Notes: generated from the sequence alone by a model not told the origin. Counted from the first letter of the stretch, positions 8,699 to 17,785 are shown. The stretch is DNA of 64,000 nt from Pseudomonas sp. Choline-02u-1 (GCF_002836515.1 NZ_PJBC01000065.1:434001-498000), one strand, 5' to 3'. Numbers and translations: made by a program.

Positions 8699-9424
8699 AT
8701 GACCGACAAGCCACAGGTACCCGCCCGACCAGCCGACGAATCAGCGTCCGAGAGCCTCGAGGCAGCCGCGGTTGCCGCCTACCTGGAGGCTCATCCGGAC
8801 TTCTTCGTCGAGCACGAAGAGCTGCTGGCGTCGCTGCGCATTCCGCACCGACGCGGCGACACCGTTTCACTGGTCGAGCGGCAGATGACGATCCTGCGCG
8901 ACCGCAACATCGAGATGCGCCATCGCCTTTCGCATCTGATGGATGTGGCCCGCGACAACGATCGCCTGTTCGAAAAGACCCGGCGCCTGATCCTCGCGCT
9001 GATGGATGCGTCGACTTTGGAAGATGTGGTCATCAGCGTTGAGGACAGCCTGCGTCAGGATTTCCAGGTGCCGTTTGTCAGCCTGATTCTGCTCGGCGAC
9101 AACCCTGCACCGGTCGGCCGCTGGGTGACCCACGCCGATGCGCAAACCGCGATCGGCGGCCTGCTTACCGAAGGCAAAAGCGTCAGCGGCAGCCTGCGTG
9201 AACATGAGCTGGATTTCCTTTTCGGTGAAGAACAGCGCCAGCAGATCGGCTCGACCGCCGTGGTTGCCGTCAGCCATCAGGGCATTCACGGCATTCTGGC
9301 GATCGCCAGCCGCGACCCGCAGCACTACAAGAGTTCGGTTGGCACCCTGTTTCTCAGCTATATCGCCGAGGTCATGGGCCGTGTGCTGCCACGGGTCAAC
9401 AGTTCGCTGCGCTCGGTACGCTGA
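8699..9424 (+). CDS. DUF484 family protein (GAF-like)
   Basis: A 241-aa protein. The N-terminal AAVAAYLEAHPDFFVEHEELLASLRIPH is the DUF484 hallmark, followed by a short coiled coil (about residues 55-85) and a GAF-like domain. The frame is open from 8657, but ATG 8699 is preferred because it follows the dapF stop. Its function is not established. Its constant position before xerC suggests a link with recombination or division, but only by context. Confidence 0.85.
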   Translation: MTDKPQVPARPADESASESLEAAAVAAYLEAHPDFFVEHEELLASLRIPHRRGDTVSLVERQMTILRDRNIEMRHRLSHLMDVARDNDRLFEKTRRLILALMDASTLEDVVISVEDSLRQDFQVPFVSLILLGDNPAPVGRWVTHADAQTAIGGLLTEGKSVSGSLREHELDFLFGEEQRQQIGSTAVVAVSHQGIHGILAIASRDPQHYKSSVGTLFLSYIAEVMGRVLPRVNSSLRSVR

Positions 9425-9426
9425 CC

Positions 9427-10326
9427 ATGGAACGACAACTGGACGCTTACTGCGAACATCTGCGCAGTGAGCGACAGGTGTCGCCGCACACCCTGTCGGC
9501 TTATCGTCGCGACCTCGATAAAGTCCTCGGCTGGTGCATCAAGCAGAACATCGGCAGTTGGGCCGCGCTGGATATCCAGCGCCTGCGCAGCCTGGTCGCC
9601 CGATTGCATGCACAAGGCCAGTCCTCGCGCAGCCTCGCCCGCCTGCTCTCAGCGGTGCGTGGGCTCTATCATTATTTGAATCGCGAAGGCTTGTGCGACC
9701 ACGATCCGGCCACCGGTCTGGCCCCGCCGAAAGGCGAACGACGCCTGCCGAAAACCCTCGACACCGACCGCGCCCTGCAATTGTTGGAAGGTGCGGTCGA
9801 GGACGACTTTCTCGCCCAGCGCGATCAGGCGATTCTCGAGCTGTTCTATTCCTCTGGCCTGCGTCTGTCCGAGCTGACCGGGCTCAATCTCGATCAACTC
9901 GATCTGGCCGACGGCATGGTTCAGGTGCTCGGCAAGGGCAGCAAGACCCGCCTGCTGCCGGTTGGCACCAAGGCCCGCGAAGCCCTTGAACAGTGGCTAC
10001 CGCTGCGCGCCATGACCAATCCTGCCGATGACGCGGTTTTTGTCAGCCAGCAAGGACGGCGCCTTGGCCCGCGTGCGATTCAGGTGCGGGTCAAACTCGC
10101 TGGCGAGCGCGAACTGGGGCAGAACCTGCATCCGCACATGCTGCGGCACTCGTTCGCCAGCCATTTGCTGGAGTCTTCACAGGACCTGCGCGCGGTGCAG
10201 GAATTGCTCGGCCACTCCGATATCAAAACCACGCAGATCTACACACACCTCGACTTCCAGCATCTGGCGGCGGTCTACGACAGCGCCCATCCCCGGGCCA
10301 AACGCATGAAAGGCGATGATTCATGA
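9427..10326 (+). CDS. xerC: tyrosine recombinase XerC
   Basis: A 299-aa recombinase that works with XerD at dif to resolve chromosome dimers. The catalytic residues are all visible: Arg146 (SSGLRLSEL), Lys170 (VLGKGSKTR), His237 and Arg240 (HPHMLRHSFA), His263 (LLGHSDI) and Tyr272 (IYTHLDF). The SAM-like core-binding domain covers residues 1-90. It starts 2 bp after the DUF484 gene. It is chromosomal housekeeping and is not related to the island recombinases at 48328-53523. Confidence 0.95.
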   Translation: MERQLDAYCEHLRSERQVSPHTLSAYRRDLDKVLGWCIKQNIGSWAALDIQRLRSLVARLHAQGQSSRSLARLLSAVRGLYHYLNREGLCDHDPATGLAPPKGERRLPKTLDTDRALQLLEGAVEDDFLAQRDQAILELFYSSGLRLSELTGLNLDQLDLADGMVQVLGKGSKTRLLPVGTKAREALEQWLPLRAMTNPADDAVFVSQQGRRLGPRAIQVRVKLAGERELGQNLHPHMLRHSFASHLLESSQDLRAVQELLGHSDIKTTQIYTHLDFQHLAAVYDSAHPRAKRMKGDDS

Positions 10327-11021
10327 GCATTCAGTTGATCACCTTCGACCTCGACGACACCCTGTGGGACACCGCCCCGGTGATCGCCAGCGCCGAAACC
10401 GTGTTGCGCGAATGGTTGAGCGAACATGCGTCGAACCTGGGCGCGGTGCCGGTGGAGCATTTGTGGTCGATTCGCGAGCGAGTGCTGACGGGCGAACCGG
10501 GCCTCAAGCACCGCATCAGCGCGCTGCGTCGACGTGTGCTGTTCCATGCGCTGGAAGAAGCCGGGTATGCCCACGGCGAGGCGTCAGAGCTGGCTGACAA
10601 GGCTTTTGAAGTGTTTTTGCATGCGCGGCATCAGATCGAGGTGTTCCCCGAAGTCGAGCCGTTGCTGGAGCTGCTCGCCAATCACTACGCCCTCGGCGTG
10701 GTCACCAACGGCAATGCCGATGTACGCCGGTTGGGGCTGGCAGATTTCTTCAAGTTTGCCTTGTGCGCTGAAGATATCGGCATCGCCAAACCGGATGCGC
10801 GGCTGTTTCACGAAGCCTTGCAGCGTGGCGGCGTCAGCGCCGAAGCGGCGGTGCATGTCGGCGATCATCCCGGCGATGACATTGCCGGGGCGCAGCAGGC
10901 GGGATTGCGCGCGGTGTGGTTCAACCCGACGGGCAAAGTCTGGGAAGCAGAGCGCCTGCCGGATGCGGAGATTCGCAGCCTCACGGAACTGCCAGCCGTG
11001 CTCGCACGCTGGAACCGTTGA
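10323..11021 (+). CDS. HAD superfamily hydrolase (YigB type)
   Basis: A 232-aa phosphatase. Motif I is FDLDDTLWDT (nucleophile Asp), motif II VVTNGNA, motif III K in IAKPDARLF, and motif IV VGDHPGDDIAGA. It overlaps the xerC end by 4 bp (ATGA), so the two are coupled. The E. coli YigB protein in the same position after xerC dephosphorylates a riboflavin precursor, so that role is possible here. A REP hairpin begins 3 bp after the stop codon. Confidence 0.88.
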   Translation: MSIQLITFDLDDTLWDTAPVIASAETVLREWLSEHASNLGAVPVEHLWSIRERVLTGEPGLKHRISALRRRVLFHALEEAGYAHGEASELADKAFEVFLHARHQIEVFPEVEPLLELLANHYALGVVTNGNADVRRLGLADFFKFALCAEDIGIAKPDARLFHEALQRGGVSAEAAVHVGDHPGDDIAGAQQAGLRAVWFNPTGKVWEAERLPDAEIRSLTELPAVLARWNR

Positions 11022-11024
11022 AAA

Positions 11025-11095
11025 GATCGCAGCCTTCGGCAGCGCCTGCCTTGGTAGGCGTTTCCCTGTAGAGCTGCCGAAGGCTGCGATCTTTT
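11025..11095. repeat. REP hairpin, 'gatcgcagccttcggcagc' type
   Basis: Arms at 11025-11043 and about 11072-11091 are inverted, ending in CTTTTG. The hairpin starts 3 bp behind the HAD gene stop codon and probably ends the lysA-xerC operon transcript. Confidence 0.8.
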
Positions 11096-11107
11096 GCTGT
11101 TTCATGG

Positions 11108-11146
11108 GGCATGAAAAAGCCCGCAGCGACGGCGGGCTTTTTCAGC
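11108..11146. terminator. bidirectional terminator between the HAD gene and sutA
   Basis: The stem AAAAAGCCCGC / GCGGGCTTTTT around an AGCGACG loop has A- and T-runs on both sides, so it can terminate transcripts from either direction. It lies just downstream of sutA on the minus strand. Confidence 0.8.
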
Positions 11147-11162
11147 AAGCGAGCGACGCGCC

Positions 11163-11489
11163 TCAGATAGGGCGGCTGCCGTACTTGTTGTCCGGCTTCT
11201 TCGGCGGATCGGCGACCACGTTGGCCTCCACTTCCTGAACCTTGCCGCCGCGCGCAAGGAATTCTTCCATGGCCCTGGCCAAGGCGTCACGCTCCTTGTT
11301 CTTGGCTTCGATGCTCGGCAACTCGTCGACCGATACCGCCGCCTTGGCTTTGCCTTTGGCAGCCGGCGCCGGCGTGTCGTCACCGCCATCGTCTTCGGCA
11401 ACGTCTTCCGCTGCCGCTTCCAGGCCTTCCTCGGCCTCGTCTTCGTCGCCTACTTCGAGGTCGTCGTTTTCCAGATCATCGTCGCTCAT
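11163..11489 (-). CDS. sutA: RNA polymerase-associated regulator SutA
   Basis: A 108-aa protein whose first half is acidic and probably disordered (DDDLENDDLEVGDEDEAEEG) and whose C-terminal half carries KERDALARAMEEFLARGGKV and the conserved tail NVVADPPKKPDNKYGSRPI. This matches SutA of P. aeruginosa as I recall it. SutA binds RNA polymerase and supports transcription during slow growth. Position next to the yjbQ-like gene and amtB agrees with that order. It is single-gene, with a hairpin terminator behind it. Confidence 0.85.
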   Translation of the reverse strand: MSDDDLENDDLEVGDEDEAEEGLEAAAEDVAEDDGGDDTPAPAAKGKAKAAVSVDELPSIEAKNKERDALARAMEEFLARGGKVQEVEANVVADPPKKPDNKYGSRPI

Positions 11490-11590
11490 GTTCTACCTCA
11501 TGACTTGCCAAAAGCAGATTAGTTATAGACCAGCTTTGGCGACTGTCGAAGCCGCCGTTGAAAAATCTTGCGCCGCTGCCGGGCAGTGGC

Positions 11591-12016
11591 TCATGCCTGT
11601 TCACCGTGCAAGGTGGCGAGGACTTTACGGGCACCGCCATGATCACGGTGCTCGCCCAGATAAATCCCTTGCCAGGTACCCAGTGCCAGCCGCCCCGCCG
11701 AAACCGGCAGACTGATCTGGCAACCCAGCACGCTGGCCTTGAAGTGCGCCGGGAGGTCGTCCAGGCCTTCGTCGTTGTGCTCGTAGCCGTCTGTTCCTTG
11801 TGGGATCAGGCGATTGAAAAATCGTTCGAAGTCGCGACGAACTGCCGGATCGGCGTTCTCGTTGATGGTCAACGACGCCGACGTGTGCTGCAGCCACAAA
11901 TGCAACAGACCGACCCGACAGGTCTTGAGTTCAGGCAAGCTTGCGAGCAACTCGTCAGTTACCAGATGAAAGCCCCGGGGCCTCGCCCGCAGGGTTATCA
12001 GAGTCTGTTGCCACAT
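11591..12016 (-). CDS. YjbQ family protein (secondary thiamine-phosphate synthase type)
   Basis: A 141-aa UPF0047/YjbQ protein. The conserved metal or phosphate site residues appear in LLHLWLQHTSASLTINENADPAVRRDFERFF and in the C-terminal LGTWQGIYLGEHRDHGGARKV. Homologues have weak thiamine phosphate synthase activity, but the physiological role is unclear. ATG 12016 has GGAGA 6 bp upstream, and the upstream extension to 12043 lacks support. Confidence 0.85.
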   Translation of the reverse strand: MWQQTLITLRARPRGFHLVTDELLASLPELKTCRVGLLHLWLQHTSASLTINENADPAVRRDFERFFNRLIPQGTDGYEHNDEGLDDLPAHFKASVLGCQISLPVSAGRLALGTWQGIYLGEHRDHGGARKVLATLHGEQA

Positions 12017-12189
12017 ACAGTTCTCCGCTCGTTCGGGGCGCATTCTAGCGTGCTCTGAAAAAAAACAAAGGCCCTAATATTCCAGCAACGATGTCAGCGA
12101 TTGCCAGCAGAAAAAGCCTCGCTGTAAAGACGACAAAAGCCGTAAGAAAAATCCTTTCAGCCGCTACTTGAATGACAAATTCCGGACAA

Positions 12190-12222
12190 AAAAATGCCCG
12201 GCGAACCGGGCAGTTTTTATCG
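12190..12222 (-). terminator. terminator of glnK-amtB
   Basis: The stem GCCCGG / CCGGGC with a CGAA loop is flanked by an A-run on the plus strand, that is a T-run on the minus strand. It lies 8 bp beyond the amtB stop. Confidence 0.75.
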
Positions 12223-12229
12223 CGTGTAC

Positions 12230-13567
12230 TTACAGGTTGTAGCCGCGCTCGTTGTGTTGTGCCAGATCGAGGCCGACCGATTCTTCTTCCTCGGTTACGC
12301 GCAGACCCATGACCGCGTCCAGGACCTTGAGGATGATGAAGGTGACGATCGCGGTGTAGATCACCGTGAAGCCGACGCCTTTGATCTGAATCCAGACCTG
12401 CGCACCGATATCAGTCACGGTGCCAAAGCCGCCCAGTGCCGGTGCGGCAAACACACCGGTGAGGATCGCGCCGAGGATACCGCCGATACCGTGCACGCCG
12501 AAGGCATCCAGAGAATCGTCATAACCGAGTTTGCGTTTCAGGGTAGTCGCGCAGAAGAAGCACACCACGCCTGCGGCCAGACCGATCACCAGTGCGCCCA
12601 TCGGGCCAACGGTGCCAGCGGCCGGAGTGATCGCCACAAGACCGGCAACCACACCCGAGGCAATGCCCAGCGCGCTTGGCTTGCCGTGGGTGACCCACTC
12701 GGCAAACATCCAGCCCAGTGCCGCAGCGGCAGTGGCGATCTGGGTGACGAGCATGGCCATACCGGCCGTGCCGTTGGCGGCTGCAGCGGAACCGGCGTTG
12801 AAGCCGAACCAGCCGACCCACAGCATCGCCGCGCCCATCAACGTGTAACCAAGGTTGTGCGGGGCCATCGGTGTGGTCGGGAAACCTTTGCGCTTGCCCA
12901 GTACCAGGCACGCGACCAGACCGGCAATACCGGCGTTGATGTGCACCACGGTGCCGCCAGCGAAGTCGAGCACGCCCCAATCCCACATCAGGCCGCCGTT
13001 ACCGGACCAGACCATGTGCGCGATCGGTGCATAGACCAAGGTGAACCAGACGCCCATGAAGATCAGCATCGCGGAGAACTTCATGCGCTCGGCGAACGCG
13101 CCGACGATCAGCGCCGGGGTGATGATTGCGAAGGTCATCTGGAAGGTAATGAACACCGCCTCAGGGAACAGCGCCGCCGGGCCGGTAATGCTCGAAGGCG
13201 TGACACCGGCGAGGAACGCCTTGCCCATGCCGCCGAAGAACGAATTGAAGTTGACGACGCCCTGCTCCATGCCGGTGGTATCGAAGGCAATGCTGTAGCC
13301 ATAAATGACCCACAGGATGCTGATCAGACCGGTAATGGCGAAGCACTGCATCAGCACGGAAAGAATGTTTTTCGAGCGAACCATACCGCCATAGAACAGC
13401 GCCAGGCCGGGGATGGTCATGAACAGCACGAGCGCTGTCGAGGTAAGCATCCAGGCGGTGTCGCCGGAATTGAGGACTGGCGCTGCCACTTCGTCTGCCG
13501 CCATGGCGATGCCGGGCATTACGATGGACAACAGGGCGCCTAGCCCTGCGAATTTACGCAGAGTCAT
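12230..13567 (-). CDS. amtB: ammonium transporter AmtB
   Basis: A 445-aa channel for ammonium with a cleavable signal peptide (KFAGLGALLSIVMPGIAMA) and 11 predicted membrane helices. The twin-His pore residues appear in DFAGGTVVHINAG and FGVHGIGGILGAI, and the Phe gate region in GLALFYGGMVRSKN. ATG 13567 follows an AGGAGAA ribosome site. It is downstream of glnK, 37 bp apart, in the usual order; GlnK plugs AmtB when nitrogen is sufficient. Expression is expected under NtrC/sigma-54 control. Confidence 0.96.
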   Translation of the reverse strand: MTLRKFAGLGALLSIVMPGIAMAADEVAAPVLNSGDTAWMLTSTALVLFMTIPGLALFYGGMVRSKNILSVLMQCFAITGLISILWVIYGYSIAFDTTGMEQGVVNFNSFFGGMGKAFLAGVTPSSITGPAALFPEAVFITFQMTFAIITPALIVGAFAERMKFSAMLIFMGVWFTLVYAPIAHMVWSGNGGLMWDWGVLDFAGGTVVHINAGIAGLVACLVLGKRKGFPTTPMAPHNLGYTLMGAAMLWVGWFGFNAGSAAAANGTAGMAMLVTQIATAAAALGWMFAEWVTHGKPSALGIASGVVAGLVAITPAAGTVGPMGALVIGLAAGVVCFFCATTLKRKLGYDDSLDAFGVHGIGGILGAILTGVFAAPALGGFGTVTDIGAQVWIQIKGVGFTVIYTAIVTFIILKVLDAVMGLRVTEEEESVGLDLAQHNERGYNL

Positions 13568-13604
13568 ATTGTTTTCTCCTGGGGCGTTGGGTTTGTGGCG
13601 GCGC

Positions 13605-13943
13605 TTAGATCGCGTCGGTATCGGTTTCGCCGGTACGGATGCGGATCGCCTGTTCCAGATTGACCACGAAGATCTTGCCGTCACCGATCTTGCCGGTGTT
13701 GGCCGCCTTGGTTATCGCCTCGATAACCCGATCCAGATCCTTGTCGTCGATGGCCACGTCGATTTTCACCTTGGGCAGAAAATCGACCACATATTCCGCG
13801 CCGCGATACAGCTCGGTGTGACCCTTCTGCCGGCCGAAGCCTTTGACTTCAGTGACGGTAATGCCCTGCACGCCGATTTCGGACAGCGACTCGCGCACGT
13901 CGTCCAACTTGAACGGCTTGATGATGGCAGTGACTAGCTTCAT
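13605..13943 (-). CDS. glnK: PII nitrogen regulatory protein GlnK
   Basis: A 112-aa PII protein. The T-loop with Tyr51, the uridylylation site, is in TELYRGAEYVVDFLPK, and the C-terminal signature GKIGDGKIFVVNLEQAIRIRTGE is complete. It senses ATP, ADP and 2-oxoglutarate and controls AmtB and NtrB. The frame is open upstream to 14153, but ATG 13943 has a GGGAGAG site and gives the normal PII length. Confidence 0.97.
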   Translation of the reverse strand: MKLVTAIIKPFKLDDVRESLSEIGVQGITVTEVKGFGRQKGHTELYRGAEYVVDFLPKVKIDVAIDDKDLDRVIEAITKAANTGKIGDGKIFVVNLEQAIRIRTGETDTDAI

Positions 13944-14023
13944 GAAACTCTCTCCCGAATTGGTGGACTTGCCCCAGGAAAACAAACCCGTCTCAAGTCT
14001 AAGCGCAGTGCCTGGCTTTGTAA

Positions 14024-14039
14024 CGCATCGTTGACGCCA
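14024..14039 (-). promoter_or_regulatory. candidate sigma-54 promoter for glnK-amtB
   Basis: On the minus strand the sequence TGGCGTCAACGATGCG has GG and GC separated by exactly 10 bp, as in -24/-12 promoters. It lies about 80 bp upstream of the glnK start. The -24 box fits well (TGGC); the -12 box (ATGCG) is weaker than the TTGCA consensus. Nitrogen control of this operon is known in related bacteria; this exact site is my inference. Confidence 0.4.
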
Positions 14040-14338
14040 GCTAACCGCATCAGACGAAACTCCCCGCTTCGTCTGCCGCACTGCATTCGTCACAGCGACT
14101 GCATCAGTGCATGGGTCGAGGGTGACTAAGCAGAAACCTTGCCAGCTCGGCAAAATCCCGGCATTTCAATCTCTTGGCCCTTGTTGTGTGCGCTCGCGTA
14201 GAAAAGCTTTTGTCGATACGCACAACAACGGTGCGCCACCGTCTGTCCCTCTGCGCGAAAAGCGTGCATCCCTGCAGCGAGAAATGACTGTAGACACTGC
14301 GTGATACACTGCCGGCCATTGTTTCCAGGACATTTCCC

Positions 14339-14599
14339 ATGCTCGCGCCCAAAGACTTCCTCGACGCCCTGAGCGGCACCGCCTCCCGCCTGTTCAGCGG
14401 CGACACCCCGTTGCCGAAAGCCGAAATCGAAAGCCAGTTCAAAATGCTGCTGCAAAGTGCGTTCAGTAAACTTGATCTGGTCAGCCGCGAAGAATTTGAC
14501 AGTCAGATGGTGGTGTTGGCACGCACGCGTGCACGGCTTGAGAGTCTTGAAGCGAAGGTGGCGGAGATGGAAGCGAAGCTGAATCCACCCGCCGAGTGA
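14339..14599 (+). CDS. ubiK: ubiquinone biosynthesis accessory factor UbiK
   Basis: An 86-aa BMFP (YqiC/UbiK) protein: an amphipathic N-terminal region (APKDFLDALSGTASRLF) and a C-terminal trimeric coiled coil (VVLARTRARLESLEAKVAEMEAKL). UbiK supports aerobic ubiquinone synthesis through UbiJ. It is a single gene between glnK (divergent) and comM. No strong ribosome site is visible before the ATG (CAGGACATTTCCC). Confidence 0.88.
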   Translation: MLAPKDFLDALSGTASRLFSGDTPLPKAEIESQFKMLLQSAFSKLDLVSREEFDSQMVVLARTRARLESLEAKVAEMEAKLNPPAE

Positions 14600-14742
14600 C
14601 ATCGAAACCGGGCGAGGTGTTCATGACAGGGGAGAAGCAAGAAGCTCAACCCGCATCCGCTTTGATGTGGCCGCCACGAACGGCAATAAAATGAGGCCCG
14701 ATGGCTGGCTCGCCGACGGTGGAACCTGAATACCCCCCAAAA

Positions 14743-14772
14743 AAAGACCGCCTGAAGGCGGTTTTTTTTCGC
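14743..14772 (+). terminator. rho-independent terminator after ubiK
   Basis: The stem GACCGCC/GGCGGTT with a TGAA loop is followed by eight T. It lies in the 305-bp gap between ubiK and comM. I see nothing else clear in that gap. Confidence 0.8.
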
Positions 14773-14904
14773 CTGTGGCTTACGCCTCTTGCGCAACATC
14801 CAGAGAAAGTTTGCTGCTTAAACCATTCAAGCTCCCCTACGGTGGACGTCTACTCTTGAACAGACCCGCAGGAAGCGGCCCCCGATTCAGCTCAAGGAAC
14901 GACC

Positions 14905-16398
14905 ATGTCCCTCTCCATCGTCCACAGCCGCGCCCAGATAGGGGTGGAAGCTCCCGCTGTCACCGTCGAAGTTCATCTGGCCAACGGCCTGCCGTCGCTG
15001 ACCATGGTCGGCCTGCCTGAAGCGGCGGTGAAGGAAAGCAAGGATCGGGTGCGCAGCGCGATCATCAATTCGGGGCTGCAGTTTCCGGCCCGGCGGATCA
15101 CCTTGAATCTGGCGCCGGCGGATCTGCCCAAGGATGGCGGGCGCTTCGATCTGGCGATTGCCTTGGGGATTCTGTCGGCGAGTGTGCAGGTGCCGTGTCT
15201 GACCCTGGACGAAGTGGAATGTCTGGGCGAACTGGCGTTGTCCGGCGCGGTGAGGCCGGTGCGTGGCGTGCTACCGGCGGCGTTGGCGGCGCGCAAGGCC
15301 GGGCGGGCTTTGGTGGTACCGCGGGCGAATGCCGAAGAAGCGTGCCTGGCCTCGGGCCTCAAGGTGTTTGCCGTCGATCATTTGCTGGAAGCGGTGGCGC
15401 ATTTCAATGGGCACACGCCGGTCGAGCCTTACAAATCAAACGGCTTGATGCATGCCGCCAAGCCTTATCCGGACCTCAACGAGGTACAGGGGCAGACCGC
15501 CGCCAAACGCGCCCTGCTGATTGCCGCAGCCGGGGCGCATAACTTGTTGTTCAGCGGGCCACCGGGAACCGGCAAGACCTTGCTGGCCAGTCGTTTGCCG
15601 GGGTTGCTGCCGCCGCTTTCCGAATGTGAAGCGCTGGAGGTGGCAGCGATTCAATCGGTCGCCAGCGGTGTGCCGTTGACTCACTGGCCGCAACGCCCCT
15701 TCCGCCAACCGCACCACTCGGCTTCCGGGCCAGCGCTGGTCGGGGGCAGTTCAAAACCGCAACCCGGCGAAATCACCCTCGCCCATCACGGCGTGCTGTT
15801 TCTTGATGAATTGCCGGAGTTTGATCGCAAGGTTCTCGAGGTGCTGCGCGAGCCATTGGAGTCCGGGCATATCGTGATCGCTCGAGCCAAGGACCGTGTG
15901 CGATTCCCTGCCCGGTTTCAGCTGGTGGCGGCGATGAATCCGTGCCCCTGTGGATATCTTGGCGAGCCCAGCGGCAAATGCTCGTGCACACCGGACATGG
16001 TCCAGCGCTATCGCAACAAGTTATCGGGGCCGCTGCTGGACCGGATCGATTTGCACCTGACCGTAGCGCGTGAGGCGACCGCGTTGAATCCGGCAGCCAG
16101 GCCCGGCGAGGACAGCGCCAGCGCTGCGGCGTTGGTGGCCGAAGCGCGGGAGCGCCAGCACAAACGCCAGGCCTGTGCCAATGCATTTCTGGATTTGCCC
16201 GGATTGAAGCGTCACTGCACGTTATCCACAGCCGATGAGAAATGGCTGGAGGCGGCCTGCGAGCGACTGATCCTGTCGCTGCGCTCGGCGCATCGCCTGC
16301 TCAAGGTCGCACGTACACTGGCGGATCTTGAGCAGGCCGATGCGATTACCCGCGAGCACCTGGCCGAGGCGCTGCAATACCGGCCGGCGACGCCTTAA
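14905..16398 (+). CDS. comM: YifB/ComM family Mg-chelatase-like AAA+ ATPase
   Basis: A 497-aa protein. Residues 1-170 form the LonC-like/ChlI domain (GVEAPAVTVEVHLANGLPSLTMVGLPEAAVKESKDRVR), followed by the AAA+ module with Walker A GPPGTGKTLLA and Walker B VLFLDELPEF, a MNPCPCGYLG motif with clustered cysteines, and the C-terminal Mg-chelatase domain. ComM is a hexameric helicase that promotes branch migration during natural transformation. AAGGAAC precedes the ATG. The following gene is convergent and overlaps the comM end by 4 bp. Confidence 0.93.
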   Translation: MSLSIVHSRAQIGVEAPAVTVEVHLANGLPSLTMVGLPEAAVKESKDRVRSAIINSGLQFPARRITLNLAPADLPKDGGRFDLAIALGILSASVQVPCLTLDEVECLGELALSGAVRPVRGVLPAALAARKAGRALVVPRANAEEACLASGLKVFAVDHLLEAVAHFNGHTPVEPYKSNGLMHAAKPYPDLNEVQGQTAAKRALLIAAAGAHNLLFSGPPGTGKTLLASRLPGLLPPLSECEALEVAAIQSVASGVPLTHWPQRPFRQPHHSASGPALVGGSSKPQPGEITLAHHGVLFLDELPEFDRKVLEVLREPLESGHIVIARAKDRVRFPARFQLVAAMNPCPCGYLGEPSGKCSCTPDMVQRYRNKLSGPLLDRIDLHLTVAREATALNPAARPGEDSASAAALVAEARERQHKRQACANAFLDLPGLKRHCTLSTADEKWLEAACERLILSLRSAHRLLKVARTLADLEQADAITREHLAEALQYRPATP

Positions 16399-17609
16399 TG
16401 CTCTGTCAGATCAACCAGCGGTGCCTGACGCACTTCGGTGTCGCGCCCAGCCTGAATCGCCGTCACCCGCTGCAAGGCCTTATCGACCGCACCTTTGTCG
16501 GCCAGCAGGCTGTAGCTGATCTGGAACTGTTTATGTTCTTTCGGCGCAATGGTCGGCACCAGGTTCAACGGCCGCTGATAGCGACGGTTGTAGGAAAAAC
16601 TGGTCCCCGGCTCCAGACCGGTGACGTAGCCCTGCCCTTGGGTGTCGGTGTTTTTCCACAGCGAGAACACAGGCAACTGCCGGGTGTTGAAGCCAACGGA
16701 TACGCCGAGACTGCCAGCCTTGTTGTGCAACACGGTCAAGGTATCGCCCTTGGCATCGGCATAAGGCACAACGTTGTAGACCGTTTCGTCGTAGTCCTTG
16801 GTTGGCGCGCGATAGGTCTGCCACTCGGGCAGATCACCTTTGGCCTTGTCGTTGAACGGCGACACTTGCTTCACCGGCGCAGCGAACTTTGCCCCTTGCT
16901 CAAGAAACGGCGTGCTGAAGTTACTGTGATACAGCGCCTGATATTCCTTCGGATAGTCGCCATTGTTGGTCAGGGTGTCGTTGAGGGCGAAGCTTGCGCT
17001 GCCCGGTTCGGTGACCAGTTCGGTGACTACCGAGAAGTCGACCTTCTTGAAGGCCTGCTCTTTGAGCTCGCCACGCAGCGTGATGGCATACGGCGGCTTC
17101 TCGTCGATGTGCAAAGTGACGGTACTGGCCGGAATGTTGGCAGCGCGGCCGTGCAGGGTCAGCAGCTCACCGTTGTCCATGCCGGGATGGCCAACCCACT
17201 CGTAACCGCAACGGGTGACGAGTTCATTGAAGCCTTCGAGCCAGCCCAGGCCACCGCGGCCGTTGAGTTCGATGAACGCCGGGTTGACCACCTCCTTGAC
17301 CGGCGAATCCCAACCGATGCGCACTTCACCCACCGACGCCTGCAGCACATTCATGCCACGGGTCGGCACCACGGAAATCTTCATCGTGCCGTTATCGATG
17401 TCGACAATGCTGACGCCCTCCTGACGTCCGCCATGCAGGGTACGCAGGGTCACGGAAAACGGTTTGGTGGCTTTTACGCCGAGTTGCTCACTGGTGATCG
17501 TCCAGCTTTTTGCCGGGGTATTGGCGTCGAGCAGGACATAGTCCCAGGCCATCGCGTGGGAAGCAGCGGAGAATGCGCCGAGGGCGACAAGGAGTTTGAG
17601 CGGGGTCAT
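16395..17609 (-). CDS. aldose 1-epimerase-like exported protein (DUF4432 type)
   Basis: A 404-aa protein with a signal peptide (PLKLLVALGAFSAASHAMA), so it is probably periplasmic. The rest is a beta-sandwich galactose-mutarotase-like fold (VPTRGMNVLQASVGEVRIGWDSP, YEWVGHPGMDNGELLTLHGRAANIPAS, GLEPGTSFSYNRRYQRPLNLVP). The DUF4432 family is related to aldose epimerases, but the substrate is unknown. ATG 17609 is chosen because the signal peptide starts there. The stop overlaps the comM end by 4 bp tail to tail. Confidence 0.8.
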   Translation of the reverse strand: MTPLKLLVALGAFSAASHAMAWDYVLLDANTPAKSWTITSEQLGVKATKPFSVTLRTLHGGRQEGVSIVDIDNGTMKISVVPTRGMNVLQASVGEVRIGWDSPVKEVVNPAFIELNGRGGLGWLEGFNELVTRCGYEWVGHPGMDNGELLTLHGRAANIPASTVTLHIDEKPPYAITLRGELKEQAFKKVDFSVVTELVTEPGSASFALNDTLTNNGDYPKEYQALYHSNFSTPFLEQGAKFAAPVKQVSPFNDKAKGDLPEWQTYRAPTKDYDETVYNVVPYADAKGDTLTVLHNKAGSLGVSVGFNTRQLPVFSLWKNTDTQGQGYVTGLEPGTSFSYNRRYQRPLNLVPTIAPKEHKQFQISYSLLADKGAVDKALQRVTAIQAGRDTEVRQAPLVDLTEH

Positions 17610-17696
17610 GGCAGCAGCCTTTATTGGAGTTGTGCCATTTTTATAGCGCTGCGGAAACGTTTCAGCAAGTGCAAAACGACCTTCGCAGATAGGCAT

Positions 17697-17785
17697 TCGC
17701 GAGCAGGCTCGCTCCCCCACGGACTCCGGGCCCTCACAATATTTGCGAGTTGCACCGAAGGTCGGGGGAGCGAGCGCGCTCGCGA
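17697..17785. repeat. REP pair, diverged 'gcgagcaggctcgctccccc' type
   Basis: Inverted arms of 22 bp at 17697-17718 and 17764-17785 differ from the other copies (gcgagcAGGCTCGCTcccc; right arm AGCGAGCGCGCTCGCGA). It sits between the epimerase-like gene and the chemoreceptor gene. Confidence 0.75.

Noticed and set aside
6700..8709. A 669-codon minus-strand frame
   Set aside because: It is antisense to lysA and dapF, which both have complete catalytic motifs.
9427..10326. Tyrosine recombinase as a possible second integrase of a mobile element
   Set aside because: It is the chromosomal XerC in its conserved place between the DUF484 and HAD genes; there is no sign of an island around it.
12194..13543. 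A 449-codon plus-strand frame over amtB
   Set aside because: It is antisense to amtB, whose membrane and pore motifs are intact; the frame is rich in H, R, Q and D as expected for a shadow.
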